Below the pieces are notes generated by a model. The model searched no databases. It saw only the letters and a program-made list of their open reading frames with translations, and was not told the DNA's origin. Positions 11,178 through 22,456 of a stretch of 64,000 bases of DNA are shown in pieces. The translations under genes and the position numbers were made by a program. How positions within the stretch are numbered: position 1 is the stretch's first letter; each line of letters starts with the position of its first letter. The DNA comes from Dolomedes plantarius (lineage: Eukaryota; Arthropoda; Arachnida; Araneae; Dolomedidae), in the NCBI GenBank assembly GCA_907164885.2, contig OU015492.1:45846893-45910892 (forward strand), given 5' to 3'.

Positions 11178-11534
11178 GACCCGAGGTAGCCTAGTGGTAG
11201 CGTGTCGGCTTTCAGCTCCGAGGATGCTTGGCTCGAATCCCGCCAAGCACCTTTAATTACCTTCGCGTCTAGGCCGGATATGGGCACGTTAAATACTTAG
11301 ACCGGAAAGGCCCTATGTGGTTACAGAGGGTGGAAGAAAATACGATTCCCCCCAGATGTCGCCCCTGGGGTGTTCGGTCAATATTATGGTGGCATCTAGC
11401 CAAGACGGACTTCGACCCATGTGGTGCCATTGCAAACCGGAGCCACATTTCTCAGCCCGGAAAGCCTATATGGTGAACCTGGTCTGGAACTTTCCGCCAG
11501 GGGGCATTAGCAACAACAACAACAACAACAACAA
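11178..11534 (+). mobile_element. tRNA-derived SINE, family 1, copy 1
   Basis: The head contains a Pol III A box (tagcctagtgg) and B box (ggctcgaatcc) with tRNA-like spacing. A GC-rich body with cccccagatgtcgcccctgg follows, and the element ends in (CAA)n. Flanking duplicates caatagaactg (11167-11177) and caataggactg (11535-11545) differ by one base and are read as the target duplication. A second copy lies at 27067-27436 inside a mariner element. Confidence 0.85.
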
Positions 11535-11545
11535 CAATAGGACTG

Positions 11546-12448
11546 CAGCATTCAGAGGTAATTCTTGTCATGCACTTGGTAAATTGAAATTCTAAATTTT
11601 TGGTTCTATTAGCTCTCTTAAATTATTTTTCTCGCTATATACGGCAGCGATATCCTGCTGATCAAATTATTCGTTTTGCTGTATCTGGATTAACAGATAT
11701 TTCTTATGATTCTCGTACATATCTTTTAGTACTTTTAGAGCACTGAGCTTTGGATTTTAAATATATTTCTGTCGATAATTCCTCTTATTTCACAGGACAT
11801 CTTTTGAAACTTTTGGGTATTCTTTTATTTTAAATCGTATGTCTTTTAAAAACTATTGTTTACTTTAGAAAGACTTCAATGGCATATATAATCTGTTTAA
11901 ATCCCTTTTTTAATAGTTTTTTCTCCTCCTAAATTTAACATTTTCGAAATTCTTAGAAAACTTTATTAAATATTTTAAACGGACGATTTCTTAAGCGTTG
12001 TCAGTTGTATTTGATTCAAATTAATATTTTTTATTTACTCATTTTATAAATCACCGACGAAATTATTTGCAGTCTCAATGGAATTCGAAAACTTATGCGA
12101 GTCTTGTCCTCGATTAACAATAGATATTAATTTTAAAGTTGAATATTTATTTTCTACTTTGAGAAAATGACTAAAAAAAAGTTAATGCATATATGAGAGG
12201 AAATACATATCTTTAAGGTTTAATTAAACCCAGTTCCTATTTATGACGTCATTCTCGTAAACTGCAAGTGTGCGATCGCATTTTTGAGACTTTGTGCACA
12301 CCCTCTCTCTAAAAACTTCATTAATGGTCGACAATTTTTTTCCCATTGGAAATAGAAATGTAATAGGAAAAAAATTAAAAAAAAGATAACTGCCTCAAAC
12401 ACGTTTTTTTGCAAATAAATATCTTTTGTTAAATAATTAAAATATAAA
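11546..12448. other. AT-rich, no feature seen
   Basis: I found no open frame with recognisable homology and no clear terminal repeats here. Confidence 0.5.
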
Positions 12449-12790
12449 CTGCCTTTTAAATGCTATGTTAGTTGATAATATAACTCCTTAAAATATAGCT
12501 TTCCGTTATTTGTTGAAATATTTTTCATTACTAAAAGTTACTTAAGTAGAATTTTTTACTTAGTTTCTACCAAACACTAAAAATATATCGCATTTTAAAG
12601 TGTTGAAAAATGCATTTAAATATTAATAATCCATGAAAACCTTATAATTCGAACTGAAAATCACTTAAATATTACTGAATCAGTGAATCCAAAAACTTTG
12701 TTGTATATTGAATGGCTATTCTGTAACTCAAATATATCGGTATTTATTATTATTCACTTTCATTATCTAATATTTGAGAATAAACTGCTT
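12449..12790 (+). repeat. ~340-bp AT-rich repeat, unit 1
   Basis: Shares a series of blocks (aatgctatgtta, ataactccttaaaatata, cgcattttaaagtgttga, aattcgaactgaaaatcact, gaatcagtgaa, attgaatgg) with units at about 15245-15560, 15565-15920 and 17459-17795. The order and spacing match, so this is one repeat family, possibly a broken tandem array. Confidence 0.8.
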
Positions 12791-13023
12791 TTTAAATGCT
12801 ATGTTATTTCTGTGTTTGCTGTGCAAAGGGTGTTAAATCCAAAATGGCCTAAAATGAGTTATCAAACCTCCATGTTTAAGAAATCCAGGGCTACTGCAGG
12901 GTACAGAAAGTAAGTCCAATTCCACTCCAAAATATTTTTATTCATTAGTGAAAATTTGGGATATGTGAAACAAAACACAAGCATGTTAGTGTTGAAGGGG
13001 TTATGTCCCAATCAAGAACTTAA

Positions 13024-15003
13024 CACTAGAACTACGGTAGGGGTCATTTTGACCCCTAAATGAAATTCCTCCTCTTGTATACGTTTTATTTTCTTTCACA
13101 CGCAGTTGCAATTTTACGACCTTTTTCTAAAGTATTATAAATATTATCCTTGAATTTTTTAAAAAAGTTTTATCCATTAGTTTATTTATAGTAAACTGCT
13201 TATACCTAGAACTACGGCTAGGAGTCAATTTGACCACTACACTAGATAATTCCTAGAGCTCGCCTTCGTTTCCGTTTTATGTGTTTATTATTATGTAGAT
13301 AATGTAGTCTTGTTTATCATACAGCCTGCATTTTGTTTAGTGGAATTCGGTACTAGAGTGGGGGAAGAGGGGGGGGATAGAAATATTGAGGAAGGATTGG
13401 AGTTTATGGTAAATATCTTGGGGCAACATATTTTTTTTCAAGAAACTATGAATCGAGACATATTTGTAGAAATCATGAAATACAGGTGATTGGATATGAA
13501 ATCCTCGAGATCTCAGCGTTTACAAAATGACAGATTTTTTCTCATATCTGAAGTCTGGAATATTTTTATCGAGAAATGTTATTTTTGCTACAAAACCGTC
13601 TGAGAATGTAACGATAGATGAGCAAGTTTTATGATAGGTTTTCCAACCAAGATAAGATGCAAGTTTATACAGTACATGCCTAATAAACCGGACAAATTTG
13701 GAATAAAATTCTGGCTGGAAGTTGATGTTAAGTCCAAATATCTGATAAATGGAATACTTTACTTGGGCAGAGAGGCTAACAGGCCAGAAGAATAAGTCTT
13801 TGGAGAAAATGCTGTTATCCGTCTACTTCAGCCATACGAAAATTTTGGAAGAAATGTAACAACAGAAAGTATTTTTACGTCGATGAAACTTGATGAGAAA
13901 CTTCGAGATGACGGTCTGAGTTTAGCTGGGACTATAAATAGAGCTAAAAAGGAAGTTCCCATTTTTTTGGAAGAAGACGCGATTTTCACTGTATTCAACT
14001 ACAAAGGAAAGACGATGGTGTACTTCTTACATCGTACCAATACAAAAAGAGCAAAAATATGCTTCTTCTAAACACTCTACACAATTGAAACAAAATATCA
14101 CAGAATACGAAAAACACCAGAAGTGATCGAATTTTATACCTCGACATAATATAGGGTGGATGTCATACATCGAATGGCTGGAAAGTATTCGGTAAATTCA
14201 TCCTCACGCCATTGGCCAGAACATGTGTTTTTTAATATTCTTGACTTAGAAGCGATAAATGCATGGGTACTTTTCAAGGAAGTAACGGGAAAAACAGTTT
14301 GCCACCGAGACTTTATTTTCTTATTTGCTAAAGAGCTAAGAGAAAACTGTATTTTGAAGAACACCGAATCGTCTGCAGTATGCACACCAAGAATGATTAC
14401 TGACTCTCAACCATCTTTCAACTGTAAAAATTGCCAAATCAAATTATGTAAAGGAAACAAAACTTCTGTGAACTGTTTCAAATGTAACTTAGCTGTATTT
14501 GAATATTGTACTAGAGAAAAGGAGTGCTTTAACTACAGCGTAAATTGCTGTAAGAAGGAATGAATCTGTAAGTACTAATATAATAATTAATAAATTAACT
14601 TTCTGTGATGTCCTATTTTATTTTTACGCATCTTAAATTAAAAAATACTTTTAATTAATTAACTTACTTTCTATGATGTTATACTTTATTTTTTATACGT
14701 CTTAAGTAATTTTAAAAAATACATTTCTAAATGTATATGCATAGAAACGTGTCAATAAACTTTATGTACATTTATGAAAATTGTTTAAAAATTTCCGTCT
14801 TGCATGCGCATCGTAAAAACTATTTTTAATGCTGTATTCGTAAAAACTATTTTTAAGTGATGCACATGTAGAAAAAGAAGCTAACTTTGTTATATTTATA
14901 CATATTATTTGAAATAATAAGGTTATAAAGTCCTTTCTTGCGAGGGGTCAAAATGACCCCGCTCCTTAGTTCTAGGTATATCCGAAATGACGTAGTTCTA
15001 GTG
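13024..15003 (+). mobile_element. piggyBac element, 1,980 bp
   Basis: Bounded by TTAA at 13020-13023 and 15004-15007. The terminal inverted repeat is cactagaactacg on the left and its exact complement on the right. Subterminal copies of the palindromic aggggtcattttgacccct occur at both ends, and a diverged tagaactacggctaggagtc recurs at about 13207. It is inserted among the AT-rich repeat units. Confidence 0.92.
13410..14563 (+). pseudogene. piggyBac transposase, degenerate
   Basis: The DDD-type transposase is readable in pieces: FQETMNRDIFVEIMKY, a stretch with KSSRSQRLQNDRFFLISEVW, FIQYMPNKPDKFGIKFWLEV, LGENAVIRLLQPYENFGRN, TSMKLDEKLRDDGLSLAGT, then RVDVIHRMAGKYSV. These are the standard piggyBac blocks in order, with TIDEQ and FWLEVDV near the catalytic Asp residues. 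The C-terminal piece (14156-14563) ends with a Cys-rich domain, CKNC...C..C......C, typical of the family. Stops and frameshifts separate the pieces (for example after AKICFF at 14071), and the N-terminus is unreadable. It is inactive. Confidence 0.88.
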
Positions 15004-15180
15004 TTAATACTCTTTACTCCACAAAAATAAAATTGAAAACATTTACTTTAATTTAAAAAAAAATTAGACTAAAAACACTGACTTTACAAAGGTCGTTTTT
15101 TTAAACAATCTGGTATTTTCTCAAAAATATGACTTTGGACTTGACACTATTTACACAGCAAACACAGATTTGATAACATT

Positions 15181-15285
15181 ACACCTTAAATTGCCGTTAC
15201 TTATTTAAATAAGTAACCTTAAGTTACCGTTACTTATTTAAATAAGTAACCTTAAGTTACCGTTACTTATTTAAATATTTTTTAA
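15181..15285 (+). repeat. 33-bp tandem repeat, three units
   Basis: The unit ccttaagttaccgttactta followed by tttaaataagtaa is repeated about three times, at the left edge of the second ~340-bp repeat unit. It is itself partly palindromic (ttacttatttaaataagtaa). Confidence 0.85.
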
Positions 15286-15930
15286 AAAATTACTTAAGTA
15301 AACTAAAAGCTACTTAAGTAGAATCCTTTTCTTACTTTTTATCAAACATTAAAAATAAATCTCTTTTTAAAGTGTTGAAAAAATGCATTAAAATATTAAT
15401 ATTCGCGAGATTCGCAAATAATTCGAACTGAAAATCACTTAAATATTATTGAATCAGTGAACCTGAAGACTTTGTTGTATATTGAATGGATATTCATTAA
15501 CTCCAAAATTATCGGTATTTATCATTATTAACTTTCTTTATCTAATATATGAGAATAATCTGCCTTATAAATGCTAAGTTATTCAATAATATAACTCCTT
15601 AAAATATAAGGTACCGTTATTTATTTAAAACGTTATTTATTTAACTATTTTTCTAAAAATTACTTAAGTAAACTAAAAACTACTCTAGTAGAATTCTTTT
15701 CTTAGTTTCTATCAAACATTAAAAATATATATCGCATTTTAAAGTGTTGAAAAATGCATTAAAATATTAATATTTGCAAGATTCGCAAATAATTCGAACT
15801 GAAAATCGCTTAAATATTATTGAATCAGTGAATCCGAAAATTTTGTTTTATATTGAATGGATATTCATTAACTCCAAAATTATCGGTATTTATTATTAAC
15901 TTTCTTTATCTAATATTTGACAATAAACTG
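15245..15930 (+). repeat. ~340-bp AT-rich repeat, units 2 and 3
   Basis: Two head-to-tail units (about 15245-15560 and 15565-15920), each with ttacttaagtaaact, cgcattttaaagtgttga-like blocks, aattcgaactgaaaatc and attgaatggatattcattaa. Unit 3 is cut at 15930 by an insertion flanked by aaactg. Confidence 0.8.
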
Positions 15931-17451
15931 TATGATGGAGAATAAGGCCAATGTCTGTAAAGTGAATATAGGAACAGTACCATGTCTGTAGAGAGAATGA
16001 AGGAGCGGTACTATATCTGTATTGTAGAATTACACCTTAGTTAGTGGTTGGAAAATGAAGCGGCGGCTTCACAGTTTGTAGAGAGAAAAAGGAAAAGCAC
16101 TATTATTACCACCAAGGTAAATTGCTCAAAAGCACTATTTCGGTGGAAGAGAAAACGGCACGGCACTATGTCTATCTCGATGACGAACTGTTCGTACGGG
16201 AAAAATATGGCCGAAAGTAGATGTTGTAGAAAACATCGATGAACCCAGTCAAGAAAGTTCGTGGAGCTAGGAACAAGCAAAAAAATTATCTTCGATGATG
16301 ATAACCGCGTTTCTATAAAATGTGATATAATATCTGGATGCCTAAATAGATTCAGTAGATAAGTTAGCCGGTAACGTCGTTGTATAGTGATTTTTTCTAG
16401 AGGTGACAACAATAACCACAGGCGGAGCCATCGTCTTCTGCAATCCGGGAACCAAATTTAAACGAAGAAGAAAAGGAGATCGAGCCAATTATTAGGTCGA
16501 ACAGATATTTATTCAGGATCACTTAGGAAATTTTCATCGTTATTAGCAAAATACATAAAACGACCATGATGGTTCAAAATTATACATCAAAAACTGGTAT
16601 AGCCTCCTCACAGAATTAGGCAAGAAGGAGCCGCATTCTGGAGGGGCTTCTAAAAGGCACGATCTATATATACAGAAAAAAAATCGTGATCTCTCAAAGT
16701 ATGTGTGTTCAAGTTCTTCCCAGACAGGAGTATATGGAGCGGGGGGTTACACGAAAGTTGTGTGCCAATATGCCAAGCGTCGTAGCGTACGTAGTGTGAA
16801 GGCAGAACTCGCATTAAGTTAAAAGGGCGATAAAGGGCGAAAAGTTGCAACCATCTGCTTATGACGTAAAGGCGCGGCAAGTTTAAAAAGCGGTGATTGG
16901 CTGAGCAGGTGAGACCTGGCGACTTTTGAAATTCACCAAAATTTGGCGATTTATCTCCAAAGCGGTTTCTCAAAAGCTGCACAGAATCAATTGACGGTAT
17001 TGCCTTTGGGGTCAAAAGAAATGGCATGTATTATGGAAACGTCACCTTGAGCGCCGTGAAAATGAGTAACTGCTTTCGAAAGGGGTTTTGATAGATGGTA
17101 CGCTGTTTGTTAGCCCGTAAACCGGAAACCGTAGTTTAAAGAAATTCTTGCAACAAGAGAACCGTAACTTGGGAAAAATAAAACCGTACTCTGGGAAAAA
17201 AGGAACCGTAAAGATTTGTTCAACAATATCGAGTTGATTCTATTTACGCACAGATGTGCATGAATGAGCAAAGATGTCGTTAAGAAAGACCACCCTGAAT
17301 TCAAAGCAAGAGCTTAAGAAACACACCTGTTAAAGTAAAATATTGCTTGACAAAGTGACAGAATTAAAGTATTTCCTGATATTAAATAAATTCTAGATTA
17401 AATTGGGGCAAAATTAGCACACATTAACTGTAGCATTAAATTCCACGCTAC
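15931..17451. mobile_element. Unclassified 1.5-kb insertion between repeat units
   Basis: The hexamer aaactg occurs at 15925-15930 and 17452-17457. In uninterrupted units the sequence runs from aaactg directly into the ttataaatgctatgtta block, so 15931-17451 looks inserted. I see no inverted ends or coding domain. A solo LTR is possible, but the ends are not TG/CA. Short frames inside have no recognisable homology. Confidence 0.5.
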
Positions 17452-17458
17452 AAACTGA

Positions 17459-17795
17459 CTTATAAATGCTATGTTATTTATTAATATAACTCCTTAAAAT
17501 ATAAGGTACCGTTATTTATTTAAATATTTTTCTAAATATTACTTAACTAAAAATTTAGTAGAATTCTTTACTTAGTTTCTATCAAACGCTAAATATATAT
17601 CGCATTTTAAAGTGTTGAAAAATGCATTAAATTATTAATATTCGCGAGAACCACAAATAATTCAAACTGAAAATCACTTAAATATTATTGAATCAGTGAA
17701 CCCGAAAACTTTGTTGTATATTGAATGGATATTCATTAACTCCTAAATTATAGGTATTTATTATTATTCACTCTCTTTATCTAATATTTGAGAAT
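17459..17795 (+). repeat. ~340-bp AT-rich repeat, unit 4
   Basis: Carries the same ordered blocks as the other units, from ttataaatgctatgttatt to the ctaatatttgagaata end. Confidence 0.8.
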
Positions 17796-18894
17796 ATCTT
17801 TTTTTTCCGATAAACGTATGTCATAAAGAGAAAAATGACCTACGTTCTTCTCCCAATGAGTATAAAATAATTAAAGAGCAGTCTTAAGCTGTATGAAAAA
17901 AAAAGAAAGGAAAGAGACATTTATCTTTCTGATGTGACTGCAGACCATTTAAAATTCAAAAAGAAGCGCACCGCATGTAACTACTTTATTTATCGCAATT
18001 TCGAACAAGGGTGGAATCGAAATAAAGCGCCTGTTCATTATGCGAAGCTACTGAATTATTCATTCTTTTCAAAATCTAGATACGTTGCCAATCCTAACAA
18101 AACCAAAAGAGAGTGGGAGAGAGGAAACTCTAATATTAATTTTAACGACTCTATTCTACGCACTAGGTGGCAAATAAAAAAGAACCATAGAAGTTGAGAA
18201 ATTCTCAGGAGGAATCATGACGTTGAAAGTAATTAAATAGAGCAGACGATAAAGTTCTGCGAGATAAAATATGACGCACAGAATTTCCTCTTATACACTT
18301 TCTTTGTCAAAGTAAGTGGCATGAAGGGTTTTCTGTTTGTGTCCTGAAAATGCATGTAAATTAATTTTTTTTATTCCTGATTTTCTTTTCCGATGTGCAA
18401 GTGTGAAAAGCTTTTAACTTTCTTTCTCGCTTTATATTTTTGAATAACACAGTAACTCTAGTTCGCCAGAAAAAAGTAATTTTCCTATCGAAAATTTTGA
18501 CAGAAGGACTTTTTATTAATTTTTTTCAGGGTACTGAGGCACTAGGAATGCCACGCAAGAAGCGTCTAAAACCATTAATTATAGTTGGAAAGAAAAGATA
18601 ACCGCATTGTGTGTGTCTATGCATCAGAGGTTAGTGTCTTTTAAAAGACGCAGGAAATTAAGTTGGATGCATGTAAGGTTGAAATTCAATTCTTTTCTAA
18701 GAAGATATGTGGAAAAAGGGAAGTATGATAATATACGTAGTATGACAAGTATGATTTTTGTTTTATTTCGGTATGTAATGTCATCATAAGTGAAGACAAA
18801 ATATCAGGTTTTATATTTTTGAGCAAGAATAGGGCAAAGCAATTTTCCCTTCCATGTTTCATTTTTTAGAAATAATGATTGGCATTTCCTATAA
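17796..18894. other. No recognisable feature
   Basis: Mixed AT-rich sequence. The short frames (for example 17934-18197) have no motif I can name. Confidence 0.4.
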
Positions 18895-19055
18895 GGCCTA
18901 GTTCACATTGCATCCGAGGTGTAGTGTAGCGTTCATCGGTTGTTGACACAACCTGTGATTGGTTTGACATATCACATGGTCATTACGTCGAGCTCTATGA
19001 TTGGTTAAAATTTTTATTGCTGACGCTCCGCACCGCTCCGGAAGGAATGGGATTA
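18895..19055. mobile_element. Possible diverged Harbinger-type MITE
   Basis: The left end taaggcctagttcacattgc resembles the start of the MITEs at 24335 and 24623 (gggcctgttcacat). The region tccgaggtgtagtgtagcg is loosely inverse to cgctccgcaccgctccgga on the right. The match is weak. Confidence 0.35.
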
Positions 19056-19333
19056 AGGCCTTCCTATTTAATTTCTCTCTTGTTCTTGAGGCCATTTGTT
19101 TAAAATGTTATTAAATCAAAAATATTTACTTTTGATTTAATTTACTTCTATTTTATTTTACTTTCTTTTATTCATTCTATAGTGACGAGGAAAAATTAAA
19201 AATGAGAAAAATTAAAACTGAAATTTTGGGGAATGGATAAAAGCATTTTAAACAGAAGAAATAATATTAAAAAGCCCTCATTCATCCTTTAGTCCATTGA
19301 CTGCAATCGCCGAAAAAAATTGAAAAATAAAGG

Positions 19334-19531
19334 TGTAACGGCTCCCTGTAGTACAGCTGAACACTGCTCGCCCAAGAACAGTGCCCTCTGGTGGCAAGCC
19401 AGAAAGAAACTTCAGTAGAAGCCAAGATGGCGACTCTAAAGCTTGGTATTTCGTTATTGTCCCATGTTTTCGTAAAATTTTTGTGTGTACCGTGTGTAAC
19501 GTACTTTGTTAGTTAATAAATAATTGTTACA
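19334..19531 (+). mobile_element. Possible short solo LTR
   Basis: Begins tgtaacgg and ends ttgttaca, a TG/CA pair within a 6-bp inverted repeat, with aataaa near 19515. No target duplication is seen, so this is tentative. Confidence 0.25.
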
Positions 19532-19822
19532 CTATGTGACACTCTTTCTGAACCATTAACACTCCCCACAAAGGGAATATAGTATCCATTAGTTTTGCTA
19601 GTTTATTCAACTTTTATTGATTTCTGTGATTACTTACTTCTATTGGCTTATTCCTCGGATTGCCATTTGTCTTCTATAAATTAAAACAAAGTAGAGAATA
19701 TAAACTTTGCGTTACAAGAAATGATTTTATTTACAGTTGCATATGGTGCTGTAAATCAGGATTAATTTTTATTCGGTAACCAATCGTGTATTACGTCAGA
19801 GCGACCATAGGATGATATAAAG

Positions 19823-20437
19823 TAGGGGCCTTCAACCTTTTCATGTTTGCGGGCCACACATCTATGAAATAAGTAGTTTGGCAGAGGAAAAAATGTATAA
19901 TTTGCAAACGAGCTTCAGCCTTTGAGATGATTGTTTGATTTGCTTTTTATAGCAAGATGATGAAGGATTAATTCCTTTAAAACACGCCACTGAAGTTTTG
20001 TATGTATGGCGTGTTTTAAAAAGTATTTTGCACCTTTATAACCATTATTAATTAAAAAAATGCTTTTATTTATTGATTTCTACAAACAGCGAAAAAAAAA
20101 GGAAAAAAGAAAAAAAGGGGGAGTTCAATCAATGTATTTTGTTCTTTATATTGCATGAAACAGAATGAGTGCAGGAAGACGAGACACACGTGAGATTCTG
20201 GAAAGAAGATATTTAGCATGCTGCTTTTTGTGTTTTTTTCGTCTTAAGATTCTGAATACAATTACCAGTTTATTATTTTGATAACCTGTGTGCCGTGGGC
20301 TACTTTTCCCCGTGCATTCTTGATCTTTTTTGTGTGACAGAATTTGCAGTTCTAAGGTTTTTTTTTTTCAAATTTATATCAAAATTTCATTTTGCATGAT
20401 CAAAATGTTTCGGCGGGCCACGGGTTGAAGACCCCTA
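19823..20437. mobile_element. hAT-type MITE, 615 bp
   Basis: The terminal inverted repeats taggggccttcaacc and (reverse) taggggtcttcaaccc are the common hAT end. Flanking octamers atataaag (19815-19822) and atataagg (20438-20445) form a near-perfect 8-bp duplication. The element contains no transposase. Subterminal gcgggccac is present near both ends. Confidence 0.85.
19976..20020. repeat. 14-bp-arm hairpin inside the hAT MITE
   Basis: tttaaaacacgcca and tggcgtgttttaaa are perfect inverse copies around a 17-bp loop. Confidence 0.85.
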
Positions 20438-20473
20438 ATATAAGGATGTGAGGTCCTTACATCCTTATATTAG
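20435..20473. repeat. 39-bp palindrome at the hAT MITE's right edge
   Basis: The arms ctaatataaggatgtgagg and tccttacatccttatattag are near inverse copies. The palindrome includes the end of the MITE and its target duplicate, and part of the motif recurs again as aaggatgtgagga at about 20477. Confidence 0.85.
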
Positions 20474-20754
20474 GGAAGGATGTGAGGACTCACCCGATTT
20501 ATCACATCGACAAACACTCGCTCTCCGATATTATTTTCAGAAATCTGTGTGTTAGAAGGCGTTGACCTAGGAAACGCAATTCATCATATCTTACTTTGGT
20601 CCTATGTTCCACCTGATTTAAAAGTGCACTCGGCATGTTATGGAAATTCCAGAAAGCCTACCGCGTGCTGCATTAAATAAAAGTTATTAAATAAAATTAA
20701 ATAAAAGTTATTAAATAAGAGTATGCTGCAATTAAATAAAACTATTTAGAAATA

Positions 20755-22160
20755 CACTGCTGGCCACCCAAATTGCAACACCAAGAAAGACAAGAGATAT
20801 CACAACAAAATTTATTTTGTAGATAACATGTTGAACAAGTATCAAATGATTAAATTTATAGACTTCTGTGAAGTGTGGTTCCTGCCAAAATCAGTAGCCA
20901 GAGTAGCCGCCATTGTTGGAGATCACCGCTGCACACGCCTCGGCATTCATTCAAAGAGACTTTGGATGAGTTCTTGGGGTACAGCAGACCAAGCAGCTTC
21001 CACACGTTGCCAAAGTTGATCTGCTGTGGCAGCTGGGGATGGAATCTGGGTCAATCGTAGAGCAACCATGGACCACATGCTTTCTATCGGCGAAAGATCC
21101 GGAGAGCGAGGCGGCCAGGGAAGCAATTCAATCTGGCGATTGACGAAGAACCGTTGAACAATGCGTGCCACGTGTGGTCGCGCATTATCCTGTTGAAATA
21201 TGGCTGTGGGCAAGCCCTGAAGGTAAGGAAGGACAACTGGCTCCAACACCTAGGAGATGTAGCGCTGGCTGTTTAAAGTACCGGCAATGTGTACTAGAGG
21301 TGTGCGAGAGTGATATCCAATACCGCCCCATACCATAATACCCGGTGCAGGAGCAATGTGGCGGTGCATAACGCAGGTGATCAGCATCCTCTCTTCACGG
21401 TGTCTCCAGACTCGAATGCGACCATCGTGGTGTTGCAGACAGAAGCTTGACTCGTCAGTAAAGACAATTTCATTCCATTCTGCCGTCCACATCCTTCTGT
21501 CATCGCACGATTCGCGGCGGAGACGTCTGTGGTTCTGCGTCAAGGGTAGACAAAGCAATGGACGTCTTGCGGACAGAACACTGCTGTAAACGGCGTCGAA
21601 TGGTAAGCGCAGACACTGGATAATGCGTTACAGGCTGCATGTGCTGTGCTATGGTTCGTGATGTGACTGAGCGATCCGTCACTGCCATGCGCACAATTTG
21701 CCTGTCATCACGTGAAGTGGTGCGCTGAGGTGGATGCGATCGAACACGCTGGTCCGTCGTACCCTCCTGCATCCAACGATCACATATCCGCATTACAGTT
21801 GTTTGGTTTCGTCCAACACGACTACCGATTTCCCTGAAAGATAATCCACAATCTCGGTAAGCCACTATCCTTCCTCTGTCGAACTCGGATACTTGATCAA
21901 AAGATGATCGCTGTTTTCAACGAGGCATAATTGATCGTTTTTTTTTTAAAACCACAAGAAAAACACAATTGCCGAACTTGAAATCGTCGAAATCTCCAAG
22001 CCTTAAATAGCTCTTTGAAGTGGCGCCACAGGCGCGCGTGATGTGCGTCTGCGCTGAAATTCTAATCATTTGCATATCTCACCTCCGCTAATGAATGTTG
22101 TAAATTTCATGTTATTTGCATGTTTCCTTCAGGGTGTTGCATTTACAGTGGCCAGCAGTG
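20755..22160 (-). mobile_element. Tc1-like element, family 1, copy 1
   Basis: Bounded by TA on both sides (20753-20754, 22161-22162), with inverted ends cactgctggccac. The 1,406-bp length is typical. It is the same family as 47256-48657, in the opposite orientation. Confidence 0.92.
20947..21928 (-). pseudogene. Tc1-like DD34E transposase, broken
   Basis: N-terminal paired-type helix-turn-helix (EFDRGRIVAYRDCGLSFREI then RNQTTVMRICDRW), followed by the DDE core with VFTDES, FQQDNARPH and SPDLSPIE. The spacing between the last two acidic residues is 34. The start codon is at 21928. Damage includes codon 4 as TGA where copy 2 has CGA, a frameshift or small deletion around 21500-21560, and TAG in place of GAG in RYISEVLE. 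The copy is inactive. Copy 2 keeps the intact codon at each point substitution listed. Confidence 0.9.
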
Positions 22161-22370
22161 TAGTTATTTATTTTTTTAACGTAGGATTACGTTTCTCCAT
22201 AACGGTCCTTCAGAAAGCAAAATTTCAGACGCTAAAACCGTCCGTCCATCCGTCCTAGCGAGTTATAATTTTGGTAGCATGCCAAACCCAGTCTGTATCG
22301 CTTAGACGAGCTGTAAACAGTTAAACAGAAAAGTACCAAAATGCGTTAAAATTTTGACATACATACATAT

Positions 22371-22374
<4 letters not shown>

Positions 22375-22453
<79 letters not shown>
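22375..22453. repeat. (CA)n(TA)n microsatellite
   Basis: A short CA tract passes into a long TA tract that abuts the left end of the pogo element. Confidence 0.95.
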
Positions 22454-22456
<3 letters not shown>

